Shown: positions 36,932-46,288 of the stretch, in pieces
Layout of the letters: the number at the start of each line of letters is the position of its first letter
How positions within the stretch are numbered: the stretch's first letter is position 1
Source: Lacticaseibacillus thailandensis DSM 22698 = JCM 13996
GTDB taxonomy: Bacteria; Bacillota; Bacilli; Lactobacillales; Lactobacillaceae
NCBI RefSeq assembly: GCF_001312865.1
Contig: NZ_BBER01000008.1
Coordinates: forward strand, 1 to 59,750
Length of the DNA: 59,750 nt
Reading direction: 5' to 3'
Notes under the pieces: generated by a model
Database searches by the model: none
The model's input: only the letters and a program-made list of their open reading frames with translations
What the model was told of the DNA's origin: nothing
Position numbers and translations under genes: made by a program

Positions 36932-36976
36932 AATGGCTCCGCCTTGATACGCACAACGTATCGGGACGGAGCCATT
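36932..36976 (+). terminator. Terminator of oppA
   Basis: AATGGCTCCG (36932-36941) pairs with CGGAGCCATT (36967-36976), with an inner GATACG/CGTATC helix. The rest of the roughly 300-bp gap to the next gene holds its promoter and no convincing gene. Confidence 0.65.
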
Positions 36977-37135
36977 TTGGTTAGGTCAGCGCCAGTACAT
37001 CGGTAATGGCACCATGGTTCGGGAATAGTACCGGATGGTTGGTGCAATTTATGTGATCGGTTGGCTGGACCGTGGGGTAATTTCCCCTCCGCAGTAGTCC
37101 AGCCACCACCAACTTCAGGATCGCCATGATAACGG

Positions 37136-37164
37136 TTTCGCTCAGATGCTGGAACCTGTATACT
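37136..37164 (+). promoter_or_regulatory. Promoter of the AI-2E family transporter gene
   Basis: TTTCGC (37136-37141) and TATACT (37159-37164) are 17 bp apart, 36 bp before the GTG start. Confidence 0.45.
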
Positions 37165-37199
37165 GAGAGTAAATAGCGGTTTGAGAGGAAGTGGACCCC

Positions 37200-38369
37200 G
37201 TGAAGCAACCCCTGAACAAGATACGACTCACCAGCCGTCAGTCGCGTTGGTTGTACGTGACCGTACAACTACTGCTCTTGGCGCTCCTGATTTTTGTTTG
37301 CACCAAAATCTCGTTTATTTTTGCGCCGTTGCGCACCTTTTTCTCTACCTTACTAGGTCCCTTCCTCATTGCAGGGTTCCTGTACTATCTATTGCGACCG
37401 CTGGTTAAACTGCTGATGAAGCTCAAAATGAAGCGGCGGGCCGCTAACATCACCGCCTTTGTGCTGTTACTAGTGCTGGTTATCGGCGGACTCGCCGTAC
37501 TGATTCCACACATCACCAGCCAGGTTGTGAACATCGTGCAAAATCTGCCCCAGCTTGCCGGGCGGGTGCAAAAGCTCGCCAACCAATTGGCCGGGACTGA
37601 CATTGCTCAGGGTCTCGGGCTGGACGCGGTGGTCAAAAAGCTCGACTTTGATAACCAAAAGTTGATCAAGTACCTCGCAAACCTGTTGGGTGATAACGCC
37701 ACGGAGATTTCGTCGATCGTGAGTTGGATCGGTAACGCCTTGGTCAACATTTTTATGGCACCCATCATCCTCTACTTCTTGATGAAGAATGGTGACCGCC
37801 TCTCGGGCAACATCCAGCGGTTCTGCCCGCCAGCGCGCCGTCCCTTTGTGGCTAACTTGCTACACCGGGTCAACACCACCGTGGAGACTTACTTCACCGG
37901 TCAGTTTACGGATATGTTGATCGTTGCCATCCTGTCATGTATTGGTTACTACATCGTCGGGACGCCGTACGCGTTGGCCATCGGTTTTACCGCCGGGGTC
38001 ATGAACATGGTGCCGTACATCGGCCCGTGGTTGGGGGCGGTACCGGCCGTGCTGGTAGCGATGACCGTATCCTGGCAAAACGTGTTGTGGGCCGTCGTGG
38101 TGGCGGTCGCTGTGCAGCAGATCGACAATAACTTTGTGTACCCGAACGTCATCGGCAAGACCCTCGACATTAGTCCGCTGACCGTGATCGTAATCCTGCT
38201 GACCGCGGGCAATATCTGGGGCCTGCTGGGCGTGATTCTGGGTATTCCGGCCTACGCGGTGGTTAAAACCGTGCTGACGTGCTTTATTGCGGAACCTAAC
38301 AACGGCTTCTTTGATTACATGAACAGTACGGATGAACCCCAAGCGGATGACGACGTACCACGATCGTAA
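37200..38369 (+). CDS. AI-2E family transporter (UPF0118)
   Basis: A 389-residue membrane protein with seven to eight helices of the TqsA/UPF0118 family. The central non-membrane segment (ITSQVVNIVQNLPQLAGRV) and the late helices with GVMNMVPYIGPWLGAVPA are typical. Characterised members export autoinducer-2 or act as Na+/H+ antiporters; which applies here is unknown. GTG at 37200 is chosen because AGAGGA lies nine bases before; an in-frame GTG three codons earlier is too close to that site. Confidence 0.88.
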   Translation: MKQPLNKIRLTSRQSRWLYVTVQLLLLALLIFVCTKISFIFAPLRTFFSTLLGPFLIAGFLYYLLRPLVKLLMKLKMKRRAANITAFVLLLVLVIGGLAVLIPHITSQVVNIVQNLPQLAGRVQKLANQLAGTDIAQGLGLDAVVKKLDFDNQKLIKYLANLLGDNATEISSIVSWIGNALVNIFMAPIILYFLMKNGDRLSGNIQRFCPPARRPFVANLLHRVNTTVETYFTGQFTDMLIVAILSCIGYYIVGTPYALAIGFTAGVMNMVPYIGPWLGAVPAVLVAMTVSWQNVLWAVVVAVAVQQIDNNFVYPNVIGKTLDISPLTVIVILLTAGNIWGLLGVILGIPAYAVVKTVLTCFIAEPNNGFFDYMNSTDEPQADDDVPRS

Positions 38370-38382
38370 CGAGACAACAATA

Positions 38383-38414
38383 ACGGCCGCGCTCATGATG
38401 AGTGCGGCCGTTTT
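38383..38414. terminator. Bidirectional terminator
   Basis: ACGGCCGC (38383-38390) pairs with GCGGCCGT (38404-38411), with inner CTCAT/ATGAG pairing, between two convergent genes. Confidence 0.75.
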
Positions 38415-38422
38415 GTCGTGGG

Positions 38423-39616
38423 CTAACGTGCCTGCAGGGTGGTTGCCGCCGCCAGTGCAGTTTGCACCGCGTGGCCGAGACGGGCACAGCCGGCCGTGAT
38501 TTCGGCTGGTGAGCAGTGGGTAAAGGCGAGGCGTATCCCGTTGTGGTGGTCGTGTAACGGGTAGGTCATGCTGCCGGGTACCAGCGCCAACGTGGCTTTG
38601 CATTGCCGGGCCAGCGCGTCCGTGTCCACCGCCGTGGGTAAGGTGACCCAGATGAAGAAGCCCCCTTGTGGTGAACTTAACTGCGCCGCGGCGGGTAGGT
38701 TGGCGCGCAATCCCTGGAGCATGACGTCCCGCTTGTGACGGTAGCTATGCCGCAGCGCCGTGATATGGGCGGTGATGTCGTTGTCGTGGAGGTACTGGCT
38801 CACACCACGCAACGTTAACGTGCTCGACTCGAGGTCGGCCCCGCTCTTGAGCGCAACCAGGTCATTAATGACTGCTTGGTTGGCGTGGACCCAGCCCACG
38901 CGCAGGCCCGGCGCCAGGATCTTGCTCATGCTGTCCACAAAGATGACGTGCTGACCATCGTCAAGTTCACTCAATGTGGGTAGATTGGTGCCGTCATACC
39001 GTAACCAGCGGTAGGGGGCGTCTTCAATAATCATGACGTCAAACTCGCGGGCCAGCGCCAACAGCGTCCGCCGCTTGGCGAGGGACATAACGGTCCCGGT
39101 GGGATTCTGAAAGTCCGGCACGGTGTAAATTAGCTTAACGTGCCGTGCGGTCAATATGCGGCGGAGGGCGACCATGTCCATGCCGTCACTTTGCACCGGC
39201 ACGCCCGCATAGTGGGGTTCGTAGGTATCAAAGGCGCTGATGGCACCCGGGTAGGTGGGTGCCTCCACCACGATGGTGTCCCCAGGGTTGATGTACAGAC
39301 GCGCGATGAGGTCGAGCGCTTGCTGGGCTCCCTGGGTCATGGCAATGGTGTCCGCGGTTGCCCGCACGCCGTCACGCTGCAGGAGCTGCGCCAACTGCAC
39401 GCGTAAGGGTCGAAACCCTTGGGCGTCGGAGTACTGGAATTGGTCGCCAGAATGGTTGGCCAGTGCCGTGGCAAAGGCGAGGCTCAACTCTTGCTGAGGA
39501 AACAGTTGCGGATCGGGCAGGCCGCCCGCAAAGCTGATTTGGTTCTTGGTGGGCGCGGCCAACAGGTCACCTAACCCATTGTCCGTTGCTCGCTGTGTTC
39601 GTTCCGCGTAATCCAT
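38423..39616 (-). CDS. PLP-dependent aminotransferase (2-aminoadipate transaminase-like)
   Basis: A 397-residue fold-type I aminotransferase of the class I group often labelled 2-aminoadipate or aromatic/branched-chain aminotransferase. Motifs: ISFAGGLPDPQLFP at the N-terminus, VPDFQNPTG, and the PLP lysine in DSMSKILAPGLRVGW. No DNA-binding domain, so it is not a MocR regulator. ATG at 39616 follows AAGGAGG. It is divergent from a LysR regulator, with a 120-bp intergenic repeat in between, so the LysR could control it. True substrate unknown. Confidence 0.88.
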   Translation of the reverse strand: MDYAERTQRATDNGLGDLLAAPTKNQISFAGGLPDPQLFPQQELSLAFATALANHSGDQFQYSDAQGFRPLRVQLAQLLQRDGVRATADTIAMTQGAQQALDLIARLYINPGDTIVVEAPTYPGAISAFDTYEPHYAGVPVQSDGMDMVALRRILTARHVKLIYTVPDFQNPTGTVMSLAKRRTLLALAREFDVMIIEDAPYRWLRYDGTNLPTLSELDDGQHVIFVDSMSKILAPGLRVGWVHANQAVINDLVALKSGADLESSTLTLRGVSQYLHDNDITAHITALRHSYRHKRDVMLQGLRANLPAAAQLSSPQGGFFIWVTLPTAVDTDALARQCKATLALVPGSMTYPLHDHHNGIRLAFTHCSPAEITAGCARLGHAVQTALAAATTLQAR

Positions 39617-39651
39617 TGCTGTTCCTCCTTATGTAGTATGATCGTCGAGCT

Positions 39652-39945
39652 GCGTGGGCCCAAGCACCTAACGCTTTTACCCGCGGGGCTGCGCTCTGGT
39701 CCGTCGAGCTACGCCCCGCAAAAGCTACCGCGTAAGGCCCTTCAACCAAAAGGCCAAAAGCGGGCCTTTCGGTCAAAGCACCTTACGCTAACGCTTTTAC
39801 CCGCGGGGCTCCGCTCTGGTTCGTCGAGCTACGCAATGCAGAAAGCTACTGCATAACCCACTTGAACTAAAAGGCCAAACCCGGGCCTTCCAGCCCAAGT
39901 CGGTTACACTCCGCTTTCTAACCGCATTGCTCCGCTCTGGTTTTC
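39652..39945. repeat. Tandem, hairpin-rich intergenic repeat, about 120-bp period
   Basis: The phrase CGTCGAGCT(A/G)CG recurs at 39652, 39703 and 39823, and ACGCTTTTACCCGCGGGGCT recurs at 39671 and 39791, a period of 120 bp. A third, degenerate copy runs to about 39945. Each full unit holds an AAAGGCC...GGCCTTT-type hairpin (39749-39768 and 39871-39888), and the unit ends are partly inverted copies of each other (GCGGGGC with GCCCCGC; GCATTGC with GCAATGC). This looks like a palindromic intergenic repeat family, not a gene. Confidence 0.7.
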
Positions 39946-39946
39946 C

Positions 39947-39976
39947 TTGCCTTAACCCTACCGCCCGTCCTATAAT
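39947..39976 (+). promoter_or_regulatory. Promoter of the lysR gene
   Basis: TTGCCT (39947-39952) and a perfect TATAAT (39971-39976) are 18 bp apart, directly after the repeat. Confidence 0.55.
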
Positions 39977-40033
39977 AAATAAAGCTCAACTATTTCATTT
40001 GAACTTGAAATGTATTCAACTAGAGGTATGAAC

Positions 40034-40936
40034 ATGTCGAACTTTAGCTACCAAGTCTTTGCCGCCGTCGTGGCGCAGGGCACCTTTGCCCGGGCCGCCG
40101 CCGACCTGAACGTGACCCCTAGCGCCGTCAGTCACAGTGTTAGTCAGCTCGAAACGGAACTAGGCTTTCCGCTGTTCATCCGTAACCGTAGTGGGGTGGA
40201 GCTGACCAGCGACGGTCAAACCGTCCTACCCGTGATTCAGGGCATCCTGAACCTGGAGGGACAATTGCGGCAAGTGGCCGACGATATCAACGGTATGGCT
40301 GCCGGGCGCGTGCGCATCGGGGCGTTCTCGTCCGTGTCCACTAACTGGCTTCCACAAATCATTCAGCGATATAAGGCCAAGTATCCCCACGTCAACATTG
40401 AGGTGGTCCAGGCTGGCTTCAACGAGATCAACGAGCAGGTGCGCCTCGGGACCATCGACATCGGTTTTTCGCTATTGCCAGTTTCCAGTAATGTGGACGT
40501 GACGCCGCTGATTAAGGACCGCATCTTCTGCGTCACGCCGACGGACTTTAAGCCCCACAACGGCGAGTTTGTCGACGACGCGGATATTGGCGGCCGCAGT
40601 TTCATTTTGCAGCAGCAGGACTATGACCGTGACACCAAGCGAGCACTGGATCGTTACCACGTGTCCGGCAATTCATTGACGTATTCCATTGACGACCAGT
40701 CCATCCTGTCGATGGTGGAATCTGGTTTGGGTCTAGGAATTCTGCCGGAGTTGGCCCTCAACAAGTTGGTGGGGAACGTCAACGTCTACCCGTTTTCGAC
40801 CGACTTTGAACGGACGCTGTGCATGGTGGTCAACCCGACCCAGGCGCAAGCCCCCAGCGTCGCCCACATGCGCGCAACGATCACCGATTACCTCCAGGAG
40901 GAGTACGGTAACCGTTATCTAGGTGCGCAGGCGTAA
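40034..40936 (+). CDS. LysR-family transcriptional regulator
   Basis: A 300-residue regulator: an N-terminal winged helix-turn-helix (residues 5-62; GTFARAAADLNVTPSAVSHSV is the recognition unit), then a periplasmic-binding-protein-like effector domain (GRVRIGAFSSVSTNWLPQII onwards). ATG at 40034 has AGAGG seven bases upstream; an ATG two codons earlier is also possible. LysR proteins commonly regulate the divergent neighbour, here the aminotransferase at 38423-39616. The effector is unknown. Confidence 0.9.
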   Translation: MSNFSYQVFAAVVAQGTFARAAADLNVTPSAVSHSVSQLETELGFPLFIRNRSGVELTSDGQTVLPVIQGILNLEGQLRQVADDINGMAAGRVRIGAFSSVSTNWLPQIIQRYKAKYPHVNIEVVQAGFNEINEQVRLGTIDIGFSLLPVSSNVDVTPLIKDRIFCVTPTDFKPHNGEFVDDADIGGRSFILQQQDYDRDTKRALDRYHVSGNSLTYSIDDQSILSMVESGLGLGILPELALNKLVGNVNVYPFSTDFERTLCMVVNPTQAQAPSVAHMRATITDYLQEEYGNRYLGAQA

Positions 40937-40941
40937 CGCAG

Positions 40942-40987
40942 AGAAGCTTCCGAAATACCAGTTGGTTGGCGTTCCGGAAGCTTCTTT
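40942..40987. terminator. Terminator between lysR and rnhA
   Basis: AGAAGCTTCCG (40942-40952) pairs with CGGAAGCTTCT (40975-40985) with a 22-base loop. T tracts are short, so the terminator is plausible but not strong. Confidence 0.55.
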
Positions 40988-40994
40988 GCGTACA

Positions 40995-41465
40995 CTACAT
41001 TTTGTCCATGGTGGCGTTGAGGGCGGCGTCGACGCGGTTGTTATCGCGATTGTTGGCGTGACCCTTCACCTTGTTGAAGGTGAGGGAGTCAAAGCGGTCC
41101 ACCTGGGCAAGGAGCTGCTGCCACAGCGCGGCGTTTTTGACCGGCTTGCCCTGCTTACGCCAACCGTTGGCGCGCCACTTCACGTACCACTGCTGCTGCA
41201 TCGTGTTGATGACGTAGGCGGAATCGGAGTACAGGTTAACAGGGATGTCGGTGCGCTTGATGGCGGACAGGCCCTGAATGGCCGCCATGATTTCCATGTA
41301 GTTGTTGGTGCGGCCATACTCACCGCCGGACAGCATTTTCTCGTGGTCGCCGTAACGGAGCAGCGCCGCCCACGCACTTTTGTCAGTGGGGCGGACAGAA
41401 CCACCCTTGTTGACGCCGGTGTTGCGGTTGCCACCGTCCGTGTAGAGCTCAATTGTCTTAGGCAT
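40995..41465 (-). CDS. rnhA: Ribonuclease HI
   Basis: RNase HI cuts the RNA strand of RNA-DNA hybrids. The catalytic acids appear as D10 (LYTDGG), E58 (NNYMEIMA), D81 (YSDSAYV) and a final aspartate in NNRVDAALN. The basic handle region WYVKWRANGWRKQGKPVKN is present. Length 156 is normal. ATG at 41465 is favoured, seven bases after AGGAGG; ATG at 41468 is possible. Confidence 0.93.
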   Translation of the reverse strand: MPKTIELYTDGGNRNTGVNKGGSVRPTDKSAWAALLRYGDHEKMLSGGEYGRTNNYMEIMAAIQGLSAIKRTDIPVNLYSDSAYVINTMQQQWYVKWRANGWRKQGKPVKNAALWQQLLAQVDRFDSLTFNKVKGHANNRDNNRVDAALNATMDKM

Positions 41466-41617
41466 CATTCGTCCTCCTCGGTTTGCTTACCGTCCCAGTT
41501 TAGCACAGCGGCGTAGTCGGTTGGTTGCAGGTACGCGTTGCAACTGGGCGGCATGGCGTCAATAGATGTGTTAGAATTGAATGACTGTTTTTTTGACGTG
41601 TACGTAAGGGGTAAAAG

Positions 41618-42974
41618 ATGGAAAAACAACGTTTAACCCGTAGCAACCTGTTTTTTTATCGGGTCCATGCTGTTCGGGATGTTCTTCGGTGCTGGCAACT
41701 TAATCTTTCCGGTATTCCTGGGCCAAGCCTCAGGTAAGAACGTGATTCCTGCATTGATTGGCTTCCTGATCTCCGGTGTGGGCCTGCCACTACTTGGGGT
41801 CGCCGCCATTGGGTTGTCCCGGACGGACGGGGTCTTCGCCTTAGCCCAGAAGGTCGGCCGGCCCTACGCCTTTTTCTTTACGATTATCCTGTACCTGTGC
41901 ATGGGTCCACTTTTCGCCACGCCGCGCCTGGCTACGATTTCCTACGAGATTGGCCTATCGACGTTTATTCCGGCCGACCACGCTAAGTTGGCGCTGTTGA
42001 TATTCTCGTTCTGTTTTTTTCCTCGTCGCTTGGCTCCTGGCGCGGCGACCAGGGCGTATCATGACGTACGTCGGCAAAGTATTAACGCCGGCCTTTCTGG
42101 TGGCGTTGGCCCTGTTACTGGCTTTTGCATTATCTTTCCGTTGGGGCACTTTAGTCAGGACATGGTTTCCGGTGCTTATCGGCACGCGCCCCTCATCAAG
42201 GGTTTCACCAACGGGTACATGACCATGGACGCGCTGGCTAGCCTGGCATTTGGTGTCGTGGTGGTCAACGCGATTCGTGATTTGGGTGTGACGAAACCCA
42301 AAGCCATTGCGACCGACACCATTAAGGCCGGCGGGATCGCGGCCTTGCTGATGGCGATCCTGTACGCTGCTCTGGCCTTCATGGGGCTGACGTCGCTGGG
42401 GCAATTTGACTTTGCCAGCAATGGTGGCGTTATTATTGCCGAAATTTCCAATTATTATTTTGGTACCCTGGGCAGTATCCTGACGGCCATCATTGTGATC
42501 CTCGCCTGCCTGAAAACGGGGATTGGCTTGCTGACGTCATTTGGTGACACGGCCGTGGAGCTGTTTCCGCGGCTCCATTACCGGACGGTGGTGTTCTGGT
42601 CAGCGCTGGTCTCGCTGATCATTGCAAACGTGGGCCTCAACGCTATCCTGGCCATTTCCGAGCCGGTGATGTACTTCCTCTACCCGCTAGCGATCGTCCT
42701 AATTTTGACGGCGCTGGCGGAGCACCTGTTTGATAATGACCGCGTGGTGTACGTGATGACCACCGTCTTTACGTTTATCCCCGCACTACTGGACGGGCTC
42801 AACGCACTGCCGACTGGACTTAAAGGTGCGTGGGTGCACCAGGTCGTTGGGTGGGGTCAGTACCTACCTGGATTTAGCCTCGGACTGGGGTGGGTTTGTC
42901 CAGCTTTGCTTGGCTTCGTCATTGGTCTAGTAGCCCATGGTTACCGGCGACACCGCTTAATAATGAAATCATAA
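41618..42974 (+). CDS. brnQ: Branched-chain amino acid transporter BrnQ, frameshifted as sequenced
   Basis: This LIVCS-family cation symporter takes up leucine, isoleucine and valine. It has about 12 helices and the family start FGMFFGAGNLIFPVFLGQ. Three breaks are visible: seven T at 41651-41657 and at 42015-42021, each needing six, and one missing base near 42134 that returns to the first frame. Repaired, the middle reads FLVAWLLARRPGRIMTYVGK and the protein has 451 residues, matching the family. ATG at 41618 follows AAGGGG. The two T7 runs and normal repaired length suggest sequence errors. Confidence 0.83.
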
Positions 42975-43005
42975 ATCAACAACAAAATTCTTTTTTTTAA
43001 AAATG

Positions 43006-43030
43006 AACGCCGTGACGGGCGTTTTTTTTA
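43006..43030 (+). terminator. Terminator of brnQ
   Basis: AACGCC (43006-43011) pairs with GGCGTT (43018-43023), followed by T8. Confidence 0.8.
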
Positions 43031-43074
43031 TCGCCGTAAATAGGGTTAATAGTTAGCGTTATTTACTTCTGTAA

Positions 43075-43183
43075 GCGGTTTCCGTGATGAACCGAATTTT
43101 GTGCAATTGTGAGCCGACGTAATTGAATACGTCGGCTTATTTGATTGTGTAGATTGTGGTTATAGGAGATTACGCGGAAACCG
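43075..43183 (+). other. Nested inverted repeats in the pilus operon leader
   Basis: A 10-bp hairpin (43112-43121 with 43128-43137) is enclosed by a distant inverted repeat, CGGTTTCCG (about 43076-43084) with CGGAAACCG (about 43174-43182). The RNA could fold into a long closed structure before the first pilin gene. The stretch between brnQ and the pilus genes has no other recognised feature. Confidence 0.4.
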
Positions 43184-43246
43184 GTAAGGGAGGGATGTGT
43201 GGCAAAGCAAGATGAGTGGCAGTTTGGATGAAGGGAGGGTAATAGC

Positions 43247-46200
43247 ATGAAACGACTGATTAACGCTTGTGCCGTCATGTTGCTGGTGCTGCTGCAGCTG
43301 CAGGGCTTCTGGGGGCATGTACAGCCGGTGACCGCCGCTGATAATACGGCCACGGTACTCGATGACTCGGCGGCGCGGGTCACGGTCACCCCGACGGTCG
43401 TGGATGACCGGATCGACTGGCAGATCGACTTTGATCGCCACGATCCGACCGACCACACCACTAGGGCGATTCGGATCCGCGTGGCGCAAGCGGAAAATGG
43501 CAGTGGGACCGTCGTTCGGCGTGACGGTGACCTGGAACGGTCGACCGATCCGGACGACGAATGGTACCACGAAGCCGAGTATAGCGTTGCGGCCCAGGGC
43601 CAGTTGGTGGTGAGCACCGATTTGGATGCCACGCAGCTGGTGGTCTGGGTCCAACTTGATGGCAAGGACATGGGCGGCACGGTGACGTCCGACCTGTTGC
43701 AGGATGAGGCAGCGCAGCCACACACGGTGGCGTTGCCGGCGAGTCTGCAGGAGGCAGTGGCAGCAGCCAAAGAGGCGGCGGCCGCGAAGGAAGCACCGGA
43801 CATTGACACCACTACGGATGTGAGTGCGCCGGAGCTGCCAGTTGCAGTGCCGGCAGAAGCGGCACCGACGACCGAGGAGGAACCCGCTGAGGAGTCACCT
43901 GCGACTGACACACCGGAAACGGCGACCGACAAGGCCGAGGAGGACGTACCGGCGGCCACGACGAAAATTGAGGCCCCGGGGAACAGCATTCTGCACGCCA
44001 CTAACTTACGGTTGCTGGGGAATGCGACGGCCAATTTGCAGGTAGATGTGAACGATGCTGGTATTGGCGCCAGCATAACGCCTAAGGGTAGCAGCGCGGG
44101 AGCTGGTGAATATAACAACGCTGGCGCGATGCAGACCAACCGGTACAAGGAATACGCGGTCGCCGGGTCAACTGCGGTGATTTTCAGTAGTCGGTATAGT
44201 AACAACGTGGGTAACGTTAACCTAACGTTGGAATACGACTACGTGGGGACGGTGCTGGATGGCAATGGCCAAGTGGTTGATATTGGTGCCTACGTGAAGA
44301 TCGACAACGTCGTTACTCATGGTAACGATTGGGGTGGTGTCAACCAATTTGCGTTTGATTTTTCCCACAATTTCTATTCTGGATTGGTGCTGGCTAACGT
44401 ACGCAGCTTCGATTGGACCGTCACCTTCTTCGTGAAGGGGGATAAAAACACTCGCGTTAGTTTTGGCGACGATGGTGGACTGACGAATCAAGCCCAGCTG
44501 ACCTTTACCTCGCTGAATCCGGGTGAGTTTGTTGAACCTCTGAGTGGCGGCTTTGGTGAGGCCGAGTATGATTCAACCCATATTTCTCACCTTCAATTCT
44601 ACGGAAATACACGTGTTGGGGTCGCAAAGGGTAATTTTGCGACTGAATACGAAAACACTAAGTCGGGTGGTGAACAAACGATGGGTTACACCTCCCACAC
44701 TTGGGGCGAATGGGGCAAGACGGCTTACGACCCCAATAATGCTGATCACGAATGGGAAGACTGGGCCGGCGCGGCCACTTTCTACAAAGGTGCTGTCGCC
44801 CTGGATATAACCGGTGACACGTTCACCTTTAAACGGGGCACGTACGGTGCCTCCTACAATGCTTGGCTAGCCCTATCGAGCGGTTCCCGTGAACACGTGA
44901 TTCCGGATTACTTGGAAAACCGGAAGAGTGTTAGCACGCAGAAACTCGATGGTGGGGGTAGCCCCGACCAAGTAAATCTGGATGACGACGCGACGTGGAC
45001 CAACAACGATTTAGACGAGGGCTTGGTGAACCAGTACCACCCGAACGGGACATTCTACTACTACATCAACCAGCAGACGTACTCGTTAACTGATTATCTG
45101 ACCAAGCCAGAGAAGATCACCATTAGCGACCTGCTCCCGGAACACCTGGTCTTAACTGGTGGTGATGATCAAGTCACGTTGTTCAGCGACTTCATTACTG
45201 GGGATTCATCGACCGGAATTAATCTTAACAATCAAAATGTGCACACAAGCATGGTCAACGGACGACAACAAGTCACAATTACGATGACCAACGGTGATTA
45301 CGTGCGTGACATCGCCTTTACTGGTGGTTACTTCACCATCCGGTTAGCGGTCAAAGTCACGACGAATCCGACGGACGTTGACCCACGCGCCAAGTTGGAC
45401 AACCAGGCAACGGTGACAATGATGCCGGTTGCAGGTCAGGGAGAGTACAGCCGTCAAACTAACGAAGTAACCGTCTACCTTGGCGACAAGGTGAACGGCA
45501 AGATTCGTTTCAACAAAGTTGACGGCGACGGTCAGCCACTGGCCCGAGCCGGCTTCACCCTCTACCGTGATGGTAAACCGGTGGGAGCCGAGGTGTTTGC
45601 TGACAAGGACGGCCAGGTCGTCTTCGCTGACGTCGCACCAGGTGAATACACCATCAAGGAAACGACGCCACCAGCCGGGTTCGTACCGAACACGACGATT
45701 TATCAGGTACAGGTGCAGAATGACGGCAGTGTTGCGTGGACCGGAGGGATGCCGACCAATACGCAAGTCGTGAACCACCTCAAACCGTTCGTTTTAACGC
45801 TACTCAAGCGTAACGGCGAGAACAAGGAGCCACTGGCGGGCGCGCAGTTTGAACTGACTGATGCTCAAGGCAACCAGCTAGATGAACAGACGTCTGGTCA
45901 TGACGGCAAGTTAACCTTTGCACACAAGTTAACGGCCGGCACGTACTTTATCAACGAAACGCAGGCGCCGACCGGGTTTGAAAGCCTCACCCGCCGCATC
46001 AAGCTGGTGGTGACGGCTACTGGTATCACGGCCACCTACGTGGATGTCACTGGCGACCCAATTACGGGTGACCAAGTAGCGTTGGATTACCAGCTTCTGC
46101 CAGACAAGCAGGACAACACAGCCCACATCACGGTTGATAACACGCCGGTGACCCCACATCCGGGTAAACTTCCCGACACGGGTAGCCGCGGACTCTGGGG

Positions 46201-46288
46201 CTACATGGTGGGCGGATTGTTGCTGGTAATGATCGGTAGTGCTTGGGCACTGGTGCAGCGCCGGCGGGGAGGTGATGGTCATGACTAA
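43247..46288 (+). CDS. LPXTG-anchored pilus adhesin/tip protein with SpaA-type domains
   Basis: This 1013-residue surface protein has a signal peptide (residues 1-30), a Pro/Glu/Ala/Thr-rich linker (about 165-240), a large adhesin-like region, a D2-like isopeptide domain, and two SpaA/Cna_B domains (about 747-835 and 845-925) with E-boxes YTIKETTPPAGF and YFINETQAPTGF that form intramolecular isopeptide bonds. It ends in the sortase motif LPDTG near residue 975, a membrane helix and QRRRGG. No von Willebrand domain is evident. ATG follows GAAGGGAGGG. First gene of the pilus operon, so the largest subunit is most likely the tip adhesin. Confidence 0.88.
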   Translation: MKRLINACAVMLLVLLQLQGFWGHVQPVTAADNTATVLDDSAARVTVTPTVVDDRIDWQIDFDRHDPTDHTTRAIRIRVAQAENGSGTVVRRDGDLERSTDPDDEWYHEAEYSVAAQGQLVVSTDLDATQLVVWVQLDGKDMGGTVTSDLLQDEAAQPHTVALPASLQEAVAAAKEAAAAKEAPDIDTTTDVSAPELPVAVPAEAAPTTEEEPAEESPATDTPETATDKAEEDVPAATTKIEAPGNSILHATNLRLLGNATANLQVDVNDAGIGASITPKGSSAGAGEYNNAGAMQTNRYKEYAVAGSTAVIFSSRYSNNVGNVNLTLEYDYVGTVLDGNGQVVDIGAYVKIDNVVTHGNDWGGVNQFAFDFSHNFYSGLVLANVRSFDWTVTFFVKGDKNTRVSFGDDGGLTNQAQLTFTSLNPGEFVEPLSGGFGEAEYDSTHISHLQFYGNTRVGVAKGNFATEYENTKSGGEQTMGYTSHTWGEWGKTAYDPNNADHEWEDWAGAATFYKGAVALDITGDTFTFKRGTYGASYNAWLALSSGSREHVIPDYLENRKSVSTQKLDGGGSPDQVNLDDDATWTNNDLDEGLVNQYHPNGTFYYYINQQTYSLTDYLTKPEKITISDLLPEHLVLTGGDDQVTLFSDFITGDSSTGINLNNQNVHTSMVNGRQQVTITMTNGDYVRDIAFTGGYFTIRLAVKVTTNPTDVDPRAKLDNQATVTMMPVAGQGEYSRQTNEVTVYLGDKVNGKIRFNKVDGDGQPLARAGFTLYRDGKPVGAEVFADKDGQVVFADVAPGEYTIKETTPPAGFVPNTTIYQVQVQNDGSVAWTGGMPTNTQVVNHLKPFVLTLLKRNGENKEPLAGAQFELTDAQGNQLDEQTSGHDGKLTFAHKLTAGTYFINETQAPTGFESLTRRIKLVVTATGITATYVDVTGDPITGDQVALDYQLLPDKQDNTAHITVDNTPVTPHPGKLPDTGSRGLWGYMVGGLLLVMIGSAWALVQRRRGGDGHD

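Noticed and set aside
36981..37127. Possible 48-codon minus-strand gene between oppA and the AI-2E family transporter
   Set aside because: The peptide is not absurd, but there is no ribosome binding site before the ATG, no promoter, and no recognisable motif.
39567..39856. Short ORFs on both strands in the 120-bp repeat
   Set aside because: They arise from the repeat, lack ribosome binding sites and have no protein-like composition.
43063..44205. Long minus-strand frame of 380 codons antisense to the pilus adhesin
   Set aside because: It is Ser/Thr/Ala-rich, has no ribosome binding site and mirrors the codon bias of the real plus-strand gene with signal peptide and SpaA domains.
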